Positions 27,452 to 35,831 of a stretch of 64,000 nt of DNA are shown piece by piece. A model generated the notes under the pieces. It was not told where the DNA came from. It ran no database searches and saw only the letters and a program-made list of their open reading frames with translations. The DNA lies in NCBI RefSeq assembly GCF_017876315.1, contig NZ_JAGINU010000001.1, forward strand, positions 2,170,001-2,234,000, written 5' to 3'. The translations under genes were made by a program, and so were the position numbers. Position 1 is the first letter of the stretch; each line of letters starts with the position of its first letter. This DNA comes from Pseudonocardia parietis (GTDB taxonomy: Bacteria; Actinomycetota; Actinomycetes; Mycobacteriales; Pseudonocardiaceae).

Positions 27452-28264
27452 GTGCCCGAGGGTCACACGCTGCACCGGCTGGCGCGGTTGCACCGCAGGT
27501 TGTTCGCCCGCCGGCCGGTGTCGGTGTCCAGCCCGCAGGGCCGGTTCGCCGGGTCCGCGGCGCTGCTCGACGGCCAGGTGCTGACCGGCGCCGAGGCGCA
27601 CGGCAAGCACCTGTTCCACCGCTACGGCCGCGACCGCGTGGTGCACGTGCACCTCGGTCTGTACGGCACGTTCGCCGATAACGCGCTCCCCGCGCCCGAG
27701 CCGGTCGGCCAGCTGCGTATGCGGCTGGTCGGGGAGACCCACTTCGCCGACCTGCGCGGCCCGACGGCCTGCGAACTGATCACCTCGGCCGAGGCACGGG
27801 CGCTGCGGGCACGCCTCGGCCCCGATCCGCTGCGCCGCGACGCCGACCCGGACCGGGTCTGGGAGCGGATCTCCCGATCACGCAGCCCGCTCGCGACGCT
27901 GCTGATGGACCAGACCGTCGTCTCCGGTGTCGGGAACGTCTACCGGGCCGAGCTGCTGTTCCGGCACGGGCTCGATCCGCAGCTGCCGGGCCGCGCGCTC
28001 GACCGGGCGACGTGGGACGAGATGTGGCCCGATCTGGTCGCCCTCATGCGCGACGGCGTGCGGGTGGGCCGGATCGACACCGTCGCACCCGAGCACGACC
28101 CTCGGCGGCGGGGCGAACCGGGCCGCAAGGACCGGCACGGCGGCGAGGTGTACGTCTACCGCCGCGCGGGCCTGCCGTGCCTGGTCTGCGGCAGCGAGGT
28201 CCGCACCGCCGCGCACGCCGCGCGGAACCTGTTCTGGTGCCCGACCTGCCAGCCCGACCGTTAG
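27452..28264 (+). CDS. nei: Fpg/Nei-family DNA glycosylase
   Basis: Base-excision repair enzyme that removes oxidised bases and cuts the abasic strand. 270 residues: catalytic Pro2-Glu3 in VPEGHT, HGKHLFHRYG with the conserved Lys, SGVGNVYRAELLF (helix-two-turn-helix), and a C-terminal zinc finger CLVCGSEV...FWCPTCQ. Start GTG 27452 places Pro directly after the initiator, as the mechanism requires. It shares an operon with rpiB (1-nt gap). Confidence 0.92.
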   Translation: MPEGHTLHRLARLHRRLFARRPVSVSSPQGRFAGSAALLDGQVLTGAEAHGKHLFHRYGRDRVVHVHLGLYGTFADNALPAPEPVGQLRMRLVGETHFADLRGPTACELITSAEARALRARLGPDPLRRDADPDRVWERISRSRSPLATLLMDQTVVSGVGNVYRAELLFRHGLDPQLPGRALDRATWDEMWPDLVALMRDGVRVGRIDTVAPEHDPRRRGEPGRKDRHGGEVYVYRRAGLPCLVCGSEVRTAAHAARNLFWCPTCQPDR

Positions 28265-28267
28265 GGT
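28262..28267 (+). promoter_or_regulatory. Putative -10 element TAGGGT of the HAD gene
   Basis: It overlaps the nei stop codon and ends 7 nt before GTG 28275. No ribosome-binding site is present. Confidence 0.35.
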
Positions 28268-28274
28268 CCGTGGC

Positions 28275-29054
28275 GTGGTGGAACACAAGCCGATCGAGTG
28301 CTGGATGACCGACATGGACGGTGTCCTCGTCCGCGAGGGCAGCGTCATCCCGGGGGCGGACACGCTGCTGTCGCGGCTGCGCGAGAAGAACGTGCCGTTC
28401 CTCGTCCTGACCAACAACAGCATCCACACCCCGCGCGACCTGCGGTACCGGTTGCAGGCCAGTGGCCTCGACGTTCCCGAGGAGTCGATCTGGACCTCCG
28501 CGCTGGCGACCGCGGCGTTCCTCGACGAACAGCGCCCGCAGGGCAGCGCCTACGTGATCGGCGAGGCCGGGCTCACCACCGCGCTGCACGACATCGGTTA
28601 TGTGATCACCGACCGGAACCCCGACTACGTGGTGCTCGGCGAGACCCGCACCTACAGCTTCTCCTCGATCGCCACCGCCATGCGGCTGGTCGAGCGCGGC
28701 TCGCGCTTCGTCGCCACCAACCCGGACACCACCGGCCCGTCCCCGGAAGGCATCCTGCCGGCCACCGGATCGGTCGCGGCGATGATCTCCAAGGCGACCG
28801 GGGTGGACCCGTACTTCGTCGGGAAGCCGAACCCGCTGATGATGCGTGCCGCGCTGAAGCGGCTGGGGTCGCACTCGGAGTCCACCGTGATGATCGGGGA
28901 CCGGATGGACACCGACATCCTCGCCGGGCTGGAGGCCGGGATGCGCACCGTGCTGGTGCTGACCGGGATCACCCGCGAGTCCGAGATCGACCGGTTCCCG
29001 TTCCGCCCGTCCCGGGTGGTGTCGTCGGTGGCCGACCTCATCGACGAGGTGTAG
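28275..29054 (+). CDS. HAD-superfamily (NagD-like, class IIA) phosphatase
   Basis: 259 residues. Motif I is MTDMDGVL near residue 11, motif II is LTNNS near 45, a C2 cap lies between, motif III is the Lys in VGKPNPLMM, and motif IV is MIGDRMDTDILAG. Members dephosphorylate sugar phosphates or nucleotides. Start is GTG 28275 or the adjacent GTG 28278. Confidence 0.88.
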   Translation: MVEHKPIECWMTDMDGVLVREGSVIPGADTLLSRLREKNVPFLVLTNNSIHTPRDLRYRLQASGLDVPEESIWTSALATAAFLDEQRPQGSAYVIGEAGLTTALHDIGYVITDRNPDYVVLGETRTYSFSSIATAMRLVERGSRFVATNPDTTGPSPEGILPATGSVAAMISKATGVDPYFVGKPNPLMMRAALKRLGSHSESTVMIGDRMDTDILAGLEAGMRTVLVLTGITRESEIDRFPFRPSRVVSSVADLIDEV

Positions 29055-29162
29055 GCGCCACCCGGGCGCGTTCACGTCGCCACCCGGAAGAGGGGGCCGC
29101 CCGGCCGGGTCCCCTGCGAGCGTGGGGTCCGTCACATTCCCGAACGAGGAACGGTGAGGACG

Positions 29163-30800
29163 ATGGCGTCTGCGACCGGTCCGGCAGCCCAGGCCGGCAA
29201 CGTGACCGAAGAGGTCGACGCAGTAGTGCTCGGCGCCGGGGTGGCCGGGCTCTACCAGCTGCATCAACTGCGCGAACAGGGCCTGCGAGTGCGCTCGTTC
29301 GACGCGGCGGGTGATGTGGGTGGCACCTGGTGGTGGAACCGCTACCCGGGCGCTCGATTCGACTCGGAAGGCTATATCTACCAGTACCTCTTCGACGAGT
29401 CGCTGTACAAGGACTGGGCGTGGAGCCAGAAGTTCCCCGGACAGCCGGAGATCGAGCAGTGGCTGCACTACGTGACCGATCGGCTGGACCTGCGCAAGGA
29501 CATCCGGTTCGGTACCCGCGTCACCGCCGCCCACTACGACGAGGACCGCGGTCGCTGGCTGGTCCACACCGATCAGGGCGATGTCGTGGACACCCAGTTC
29601 TTCGTCTCCTGTGCGGGAATGCTCTCCGCGCCGCTGAAGAACATCGAGGGCACGGAGTCGTTCCGCGGAGAACTCGTCTTCACGTCCTCCTACCCGGCGC
29701 ACGGGCTCGATCTGGCGGGCAGACGGGTCGGTGTCGTCGGGGTCGGGGCGACGGGCATCCAGGTCATCCAGACGATCGCCGCCGAGGCCGGGCACCTGAC
29801 CGTGTTCGCCCGGACCCCGCAGTACGTGCTGCCGATGAAGAACCCGGCGTACACCGAGGCGGACCAGCAGCGGTACAAGGAACGCTTCGGGGAACTGCGG
29901 GCGACCCTGCCGCACACCTTCACCGGGTTCGAGTACGACTTCGAGCACGCCTGGGCCGACTGCAGCCCGCAGCAGCGGGAGACGATTCTCGAGGAGACCT
30001 ATCAGGACGGCTCGCTGAAGCTGTGGCTGGCGTCCTTCGGCGAGATGTTCTTCGACCAGGGCGTCAACGACACCATCTCGGAGTTCGTCCGGAACAAGAT
30101 GCGCGAGCGTCTCCGGGGGGACCAGCACCTGATCGACACACTGGTGCCGGCCGACTACGGGTTCGGCACGCACCGGGTCCCGTTGGAGAACGGGTACCTG
30201 GAGACCTACCACCGGGACAACGTCGATCTGGTGAACGTGCGCAACAACCCGATCGCCCAGATCCGTGCCGAGGGGATCGAACTCTCCGACGGCACCCTCC
30301 ACGAACTGGACGTGATCATCCTGGCCACCGGGTTCGATGCCGGAACCGGCTCGCTCACCCGGATCGACGTCCGTGGCCGCGACGGCCGCTCGCTCGCCGA
30401 CGACTGGGGCCGCGACATCCGCACGACGATGGGACTGGCCAAGCACGGCTACCCGAACCTGCTCACCACGGCCGTGCCGCTGGCACCGTCGGCGGCCCTG
30501 TGCAACATGACCACCTGCCTGCAGCAGCAGACGGAGTGGATCACGTCGGCGATCCGGGACCTGCGCAGCGAGGGCAAGACGACGATCGAGCCCACCGCCC
30601 GGGGCGAGGACGCCTGGGTCGATCACCACGAGGAGGTCGCGTCGGCGACGCTGGTCCACAACACGACGTCCTGGTACCTCGGCTCGAACGTGCCGGGCAA
30701 ACCGCGCCGGGTCCTGTCCTACATCGGTGGCGTCGGCATGTACCGGCAGAAGTGCACCGACGAGGCGGCCGACGGGTACCCCTCCTTCGCCCGGACCTGA
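29163..30800 (+). CDS. Baeyer-Villiger-type flavin monooxygenase with an altered fingerprint
   Basis: 545 residues. The FAD site is VVLGAGVAGLYQLHQLRE, followed by GGTWWWNRYPGARFDSEGY, a hallmark of type I Baeyer-Villiger monooxygenases. The NADPH site is GVVGVGATGIQVIQTIA. The family fingerprint F-x-G-x3-H-T-x2-W-P reads FRGELVFTSSYP, so the His is Phe and the Trp is Tyr. Family members insert oxygen next to a ketone carbonyl. The esterase gene 75 nt downstream would hydrolyse the ester formed. Start ATG 29163; GTG 29154 is an alternative. A different flavin chemistry remains possible because of the fingerprint change. Confidence 0.85.
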   Translation: MASATGPAAQAGNVTEEVDAVVLGAGVAGLYQLHQLREQGLRVRSFDAAGDVGGTWWWNRYPGARFDSEGYIYQYLFDESLYKDWAWSQKFPGQPEIEQWLHYVTDRLDLRKDIRFGTRVTAAHYDEDRGRWLVHTDQGDVVDTQFFVSCAGMLSAPLKNIEGTESFRGELVFTSSYPAHGLDLAGRRVGVVGVGATGIQVIQTIAAEAGHLTVFARTPQYVLPMKNPAYTEADQQRYKERFGELRATLPHTFTGFEYDFEHAWADCSPQQRETILEETYQDGSLKLWLASFGEMFFDQGVNDTISEFVRNKMRERLRGDQHLIDTLVPADYGFGTHRVPLENGYLETYHRDNVDLVNVRNNPIAQIRAEGIELSDGTLHELDVIILATGFDAGTGSLTRIDVRGRDGRSLADDWGRDIRTTMGLAKHGYPNLLTTAVPLAPSAALCNMTTCLQQQTEWITSAIRDLRSEGKTTIEPTARGEDAWVDHHEEVASATLVHNTTSWYLGSNVPGKPRRVLSYIGGVGMYRQKCTDEAADGYPSFART

Positions 30801-30875
30801 TCGTCCCCCTTCCCGTTCCGACGCCGACGGTCGAGACTGCCGGCGTCCCCATCCCGTCCCACACGGAGGTCGAAC

Positions 30876-32042
30876 ATGGGTAGAAGCATGGACACCGGTG
30901 CCCTCGACAGGGTCCTGACCGCGGCCGTCGAGCGCGGAGCGGTACCGCACATCGCGGCGGTCGCGGCCGACCGCGACGGCGTCATCTACGAGGGCGGTGC
31001 CGGCCCGCGGACCGTCGGCGAGAGCGGCACGGTCGACGGCGGAACCCAGTTCCGGATCATGTCGATGACGAAGATGGTCGCGACGACCGCGGCGCTGCAG
31101 CTCCGTGAGGCGGGCAAGCTCGACTTCGACACCCCGGTCGCGGACATCCTCCCGGAGTTCGCCGACGTGCAGGTGCTCGACGGGTTCGACGGCGACACCC
31201 CGCGGTTGCGGGCCCCGAAGACGCCGGCCACGGTGCGGAACCTCGTCACGCACACCTCGGGCCTGGGCTACTGGTTCTTTGAGGCGGACATCGCCCGCTA
31301 CGAGAAGGTCACCGGCATTCCGAACGTCCTCGGTGGTGCCGGAGCGTTCGCGGCCCCGATGGTGCACGACCCGGGCGAACGGTTCACCTACGGCATCAAC
31401 ACGGACTGGCTCGGCAAGGTGGTCGAGGCCGTCGCCGGGGCCGGCCTGGACGTGGTGATCAAGGAGAACATCACCGGCCCGCTCGGCATGGACGACACCA
31501 TGTTCCTGCTGGACGGCCGGCGCACCGCGAACGCGGTCACGGTCCACGTCCCCGGGGAGACCGGTGGCTGGTCCTCGGCCGGCGAGCTCCTGCCGCAGCA
31601 GCCCGACTGGTGGGCCGGCGGGCACGGGCTGTACTCGACCCCGCGCGACTACCTGCGGTTCCAGCGGGCGCTGCTGCGCGACGGGGAGCTCGACGGCGAG
31701 CGGATCCTCCGCCCGGAGACGGTCGAGGAGGCGTTCAGCAACCAGATCGGTGCGCTGGACTTCCCGGCCGAGATCCCGACCACGGATCCGCCGATCACCG
31801 CCGAGTTCAACGCCGGGCCGGGCTGGAAGTGGGGCTACGGCCTGCTGCTCAACACCGCCGACGTGCCGGGCGGGCGCCGGGCCGGGAGCGGTGCCTGGGC
31901 GGGCCTGTTCAACTCGCACTTCTGGATCGACCGGACGACGGGGGTCTGCGCGTCCGTCTACACCAACTCGCTGCCGTTCGTCCTTCCCGAGACCTTCGCG
32001 GTCTACGGCGAGTTCGAGCAGGCTCTCTACGCCTCGATCTGA
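30876..32042 (+). CDS. Family VIII esterase / class C beta-lactamase-like serine hydrolase
   Basis: 388 residues. Catalytic S63-M-T-K66 (SxxK), Y172-G-I-N (YxN), and the HTSGLGYWFF loop are those of penicillin-binding-protein-like esterases. There is no signal peptide, which argues for an intracellular esterase rather than an exported lactamase. GGAGG precedes ATG 30876. Paired with the monooxygenase upstream it matches the logic of the acetone monooxygenase/methyl acetate hydrolase pair (acmAB) of Gordonia, from established knowledge. The true substrate is unknown. Confidence 0.85.
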   Translation: MGRSMDTGALDRVLTAAVERGAVPHIAAVAADRDGVIYEGGAGPRTVGESGTVDGGTQFRIMSMTKMVATTAALQLREAGKLDFDTPVADILPEFADVQVLDGFDGDTPRLRAPKTPATVRNLVTHTSGLGYWFFEADIARYEKVTGIPNVLGGAGAFAAPMVHDPGERFTYGINTDWLGKVVEAVAGAGLDVVIKENITGPLGMDDTMFLLDGRRTANAVTVHVPGETGGWSSAGELLPQQPDWWAGGHGLYSTPRDYLRFQRALLRDGELDGERILRPETVEEAFSNQIGALDFPAEIPTTDPPITAEFNAGPGWKWGYGLLLNTADVPGGRRAGSGAWAGLFNSHFWIDRTTGVCASVYTNSLPFVLPETFAVYGEFEQALYASI

Positions 32043-32048
32043 GGTGCG

Positions 32049-32083
32049 GACCCGGGGCCGGTGCCATCGGCCGGCCCCGGGTC
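32049..32083. terminator. 13-bp-stem hairpin between convergent esterase and LAL regulator genes
   Basis: GACCCGGGGCCGG (32049-32061) pairs perfectly with CCGGCCCCGGGTC (32071-32083) around a 9-nt loop. It overlaps the regulator stop codon and should act on both strands. Confidence 0.75.
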
Positions 32084-34799
32084 ACCCCAGCAGGCCGGTG
32101 CGCCGGGCGACCGACACCGCCTGGGTGCGGTTCCCGGCGCCGAGCTTGCCGTAGATGCTCTTCAGGTACCACTTGACGGTGTTCACCGTGACGCCGAGCG
32201 CCGAGGCGAGCTGTTGGTTGCTGTGCCCGACGTCGAGCATCTGCAGGATCTCGGCCTCGCGTCCGGTCAGTGCGACGACGGGCCGCCCCGCGCCGGGGGA
32301 GCCGGCGGAGAACACGCCGGCGAGCTCGTCGGCCGACGGGAGCGACTCGGGTGCGGTGCCCGCGCGTGCGCGCGTGACGAGCCGGTCGAGCACGGCCCGG
32401 ACCTGTGGCCCACCGTCCCGGACGACCTGGGGCACCCCCGCCCGCAGGGCTCGGCTCAGCACCGCGGACAGGGTGCGCTCGGCCGCCATGGAGCGCGCCG
32501 CGCGCTCCTGCGCACCGGCCAGCTGCACCGAGAGCTCCAGGGTCGTCCGCGCCTGCCCGTGCCCCCGGGTCTCACGGATGAGGTCCTCCAGCAGGACCAC
32601 CGCCCGGTCGTGGTCCTGTTCGGCCGAGTAGACCGCCGCCAGCGAGGCACTCCGGAGCTGATCGATCCGGGTGCCGATGCCGCCGGGTGCCGATGACCCG
32701 TCCGGTAGGTCCTGGGCCACACGCCGGGCCTCGCGAACCCTGCCACGTGCGAGAAGCTGGGAGATCCGCTCCGCGCCGAGCGCGCTGTGCAGCCGCGGCA
32801 GACCGAGCCGATCGGCCACCCGGCTCCCCTCGGTGAGCAGCGTCGCCGCGTCCTCGGCGGCACCGCGCCCGGCCTTGATCCGGGCGAGGAGGGCGTAGCC
32901 GGCGATCATGAAGTCGACGACGCCGCTCTCGGCCCCCAGCTCGCTGCACGCCTCCAGGAGGCGTTCCGCCTCGTCCAGCTGGCCCCGCAGGTGGTGCAGC
33001 TCGCCCAGGAGCGCTCCGGCCAGCTGGGCGGCGTGCGAACGGCGGCCGGCCGACTCCCGGGCCAGCAGTACCGCGCCCCGCAGATGCTCCTCCGCCCCGA
33101 CCGTGTCCAGCTGGGACAGCGCGGCGATGCCGGCGAAGCAGCGGCCGTAGACGGCGGCGAACGGCCCGGTCGTGCGGGCGTGGATCGGCTGCGCCCAGCG
33201 CTGGCACTCCCGGGCGCGCACGAAGCGCATCGCGTGGATGTCACAGAAGCTCTGGATGTTCGCGGCGACCCCCACCACCCAGGGGCGGTAGCTCCCGGAA
33301 CGGTCCAGGCTGCGCCGGACCAGCTCCTCCGCGCGGTCGGTGCGGTCGCCGTAGATGTCGATACAGGCCTGTGCGACGTCGGCCTCGCTGCACATCTCCT
33401 CGTACGACTCGTCGCGCCGCAGGGCGGGCCGGAGCCGGTCGAGCGACGACTGGGCGGCCTCGCTCCGTTGCAGCAGGCAGTTCGCCCACGCGACGGCCAT
33501 CAGCAACCCGGGCCGGTCGTCGGCCGCGGTGGCGGGCAGCCGGCCGAGCAGACCGAGCAGGCTGGTCATGCGGCTGTGCTCCACCATCGCCATGGCGTTC
33601 GCCTCGACGAGGTCCGTGGCCCGGCGGACGTCACCGCCCGCCAGCGCGTGGGTCACCGCCGCGGGGACGAGGTCGTGGTCGGCGAACCACCGCGACGCCC
33701 GGTCGTGCAGTGTCTCCGCGCGGCCGGGGTGGTCACGGTCCAGACGCCGGCGCAGGTGGTCGACGAACAGATGGTGGTAGCGGAACCACTCCCGCTCGTT
33801 GTCGAGCGGGCGCAGGAACAGGTTCCTGCTCTCGAGCTCCTCCAGCACGGCCTGACCGTCGGTGCGCCCGGCGAGGACGCCGGCGAGCCCCCCGCACAGG
33901 CGGTCGCACACCGACGTGGCGAGCAGGAAGTCCAGGATCCAGGCGGGGAGGGAGTCCAGCACGTTCTCGGCGAGGTACTCGCCGATCGAGTGGTGCCTGC
34001 CGGAGAAGCCCTTGATCAGCTCGTCCGGGTCGGCGCTGTCGCGCAAGGACAGCGACACCAGCTGCAGGGCGGCCACCCACCCGTCGGTACCGCTCGAGAG
34101 CCGGGCGACGTCGTCGTTGCCGAGGCTCAGCCCGTTCAGCTCGACGAGGAACTCACGGGCCTCGTCGAGATCGAAACGCAGTGCGTCGGCGTCGATCTCC
34201 GTCAGCTGCCTGCGCACGCGCAGCCGGCTCAGCGGCAGACGGGGGCGGCGGCGGCTGGTCAGCACGATCGACAGGTTCGGCGGCGCGAAGTCGAGCAGGT
34301 GCAGCAGCGCGCGGTGCACCGTGTCGTCGTCGACGAGATGCCAGTCGTCGAAGGCCAGGACGAACCCGTCGTCGTGCTCGGCGATCAGATCCAGCAGCGC
34401 CGACAGCGTGTAGCTCCGGGTGTCCTCGGCGTTCTGTTCGAGCAGATCGACCAGATCGTCGATCGATTCGGTGGCCGCGGGAAGTACCTGCCGCACGGCA
34501 TCCACCAGGTGGGTCAGGAACCAGTGCGGATCGTTGTCGTCGCGGTGCAGACCGAGCCACGCGACGGTGGTGCCGCGGGCCTGCAGCTCCGACAGCCACT
34601 GGACGGCGAGCGTGGTCTTCCCGTAGCCCGCCGGTGCGTGGACGACCATGAGCCGGCCGGGATCCTGGGCGCGCAGATCGTCGAGGAGCCGCCGGCGTTC
34701 GATGACGTTGTGGACGTGGGCCGGGGCCCGGAACCGGGCCGATGCGCTGTGAGGCAGCCGCACCGGCGCCGGCGAGGGCGCGACCGGTCTGGTCGTCAT
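32082..34799 (-). CDS. LAL/MalT-type LuxR transcriptional regulator
   Basis: 905 residues. An N-terminal STAND ATPase has Walker A APAGYGKTTLAVQWL near 53 and Walker B FVLAFDDWHLVDDD. A winged-helix region follows, then an alpha-solenoid of TPR-like repeats (about 420-800), and finally a LuxR helix-turn-helix LTGREAEILQMLDVGHSNQQ, VTVNTVKWYLKSIYGKLG. Proteins of this layout are ATP-dependent activators triggered by a small inducer. It converges on the monooxygenase-esterase pair and is the obvious candidate to control it. GGAGGAG lies 4 nt before ATG 34799. Confidence 0.9.
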   Translation of the reverse strand: MTTRPVAPSPAPVRLPHSASARFRAPAHVHNVIERRRLLDDLRAQDPGRLMVVHAPAGYGKTTLAVQWLSELQARGTTVAWLGLHRDDNDPHWFLTHLVDAVRQVLPAATESIDDLVDLLEQNAEDTRSYTLSALLDLIAEHDDGFVLAFDDWHLVDDDTVHRALLHLLDFAPPNLSIVLTSRRRPRLPLSRLRVRRQLTEIDADALRFDLDEAREFLVELNGLSLGNDDVARLSSGTDGWVAALQLVSLSLRDSADPDELIKGFSGRHHSIGEYLAENVLDSLPAWILDFLLATSVCDRLCGGLAGVLAGRTDGQAVLEELESRNLFLRPLDNEREWFRYHHLFVDHLRRRLDRDHPGRAETLHDRASRWFADHDLVPAAVTHALAGGDVRRATDLVEANAMAMVEHSRMTSLLGLLGRLPATAADDRPGLLMAVAWANCLLQRSEAAQSSLDRLRPALRRDESYEEMCSEADVAQACIDIYGDRTDRAEELVRRSLDRSGSYRPWVVGVAANIQSFCDIHAMRFVRARECQRWAQPIHARTTGPFAAVYGRCFAGIAALSQLDTVGAEEHLRGAVLLARESAGRRSHAAQLAGALLGELHHLRGQLDEAERLLEACSELGAESGVVDFMIAGYALLARIKAGRGAAEDAATLLTEGSRVADRLGLPRLHSALGAERISQLLARGRVREARRVAQDLPDGSSAPGGIGTRIDQLRSASLAAVYSAEQDHDRAVVLLEDLIRETRGHGQARTTLELSVQLAGAQERAARSMAAERTLSAVLSRALRAGVPQVVRDGGPQVRAVLDRLVTRARAGTAPESLPSADELAGVFSAGSPGAGRPVVALTGREAEILQMLDVGHSNQQLASALGVTVNTVKWYLKSIYGKLGAGNRTQAVSVARRTGLLG

Positions 34800-34857
34800 C
34801 GACTCCTCCGTTGCGCTGTGACCGCTACCACAGTGCCAGCTCGCCGGGGCGCGCTGA

Positions 34858-34883
34858 CCACCCGAACGGGTGGGGCATGCCCC
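34858..34883. promoter_or_regulatory. Two abutting palindromes upstream of the LAL regulator
   Basis: CCACCCGAACGGGTGG (34858-34873) runs directly into GGGGCATGCCCC (34872-34883). They lie 59-84 nt before the regulator ATG, a good position for an operator. The rest of 34800-34916 shows nothing else. Confidence 0.4.
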
Positions 34884-34916
34884 GAACAGCGACGCGGTGC
34901 GCAGGGAGGTGTCGCG

Positions 34917-35489
34917 TCACCAGCGGCGGTGGACCTCCTCGGCCCAGCCGTAGACGTCGCGGACCTGGTACACGGTCCCGTCCTGGGCGGTGACCGTGCC
35001 GCTGAACACGCCGAACGCCTGGTCCTCGCGGCTGCGGACCACGATCCGGTCGTGGCACGAGTTGCGGTTGTACTCCGGCCGGAAGGTCAGATCGACGCAT
35101 CGCCCGCTGATGTGCCAGGGCGCCAGCCAGTCCTGCGGGTCGTACCGCCAGGTCAGTTCCTCGGAGATCTTCTCGATCCGGCCGTCGATCCGGATCGCGT
35201 TCTCCGTCGGCGGGGTTCCGTCGGTCCACTTGGCACCGAACTGGAGACCGATCTCGTGGCCGTCGGTGTGCCCGCTGCCCGACGCCCAGTTCCAGAGCGT
35301 CGAGTAGGGCCAGCGGCCCCGGCCGTGGTCCAGGGTGGCGTACGCGCTGGTCTCGTCGAACCCGTAGGTGCGGTCCCGCATCCGCACGGTGCCGGAGGCA
35401 CGCAGGCAGTTGTGCTTGCGGGTGTACTGGTAGCGCCGGCGGCTCCACGGCACCACGACGTTCATCGACTCGTGGTCGGTGGGAATGGC
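34917..35489 (-). pseudogene. DUF2804 protein, N-terminally truncated
   Basis: About 190 residues match the C-terminal half of DUF2804 proteins: MNVVVPWSRRRYQYTRKHN, YATLDHGRGRWPY, LWNWASGSG and GAKWTDGTPPTENA. Full-length members are about 330-360 residues. Upstream in this frame (35490-35579) the residues are Arg/His-rich and unlike protein, whereas another minus-strand frame at about 35508-35580 encodes a hydrophobic stretch (VPFAIVAVLLFTVPD) with no start codon. I read this as a 5' truncated gene joined to a piece of an unrelated membrane-protein gene. Confidence 0.6.
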
Positions 35490-35634
35490 GACGTCGAGTA
35501 GATCACCATCGTGGTGTCGTCGACGTCGGGGACGGTGAACAGCAGCACGGCCACGATCGCGAACGGCACGGCGAGCCATAGCAGCCAGGACTCACCGGTT
35601 GCGAATCACACAGTTGTGGTTCACCCTCGAACGC

Positions 35635-35784
35635 ATGTACGGAACCGAGGTGGCATGGTGCCGGTGCACCGGTTGCGGCGTCGAGGCGGAGCTGCCGGCG
35701 CGGGAGACCGACGGAGTCGCGGTCCCGTGCCCGGACTGCGCGGGCTCGATGGCGCAGGAGTGGACCTGGGAGGTCGCGGCCTGA
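35635..35784 (+). CDS. Small zinc-ribbon-like protein
   Basis: 49 residues from ATG 35635, or 61 from TTG 35599. It carries CRCTGC and, 20 residues later, CPDC, a CxC/CxxC arrangement consistent with a zinc ribbon, and ends WTWEVAA. No ribosome-binding site is visible for either start. The composition is protein-like, but with no family match the call is modest. Confidence 0.45.
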   Translation: MYGTEVAWCRCTGCGVEAELPARETDGVAVPCPDCAGSMAQEWTWEVAA

Positions 35785-35831
35785 CCGGTCTCAGCCCCGG
35801 ACCAGCGCGCGCTCGATGCCCTCGGCGGCGG

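Noticed and set aside
30876..32042. Beta-lactamase resistance gene
   Set aside because: SxxK and YxN motifs are shared with family VIII esterases, there is no signal peptide, and the partner is a monooxygenase gene.
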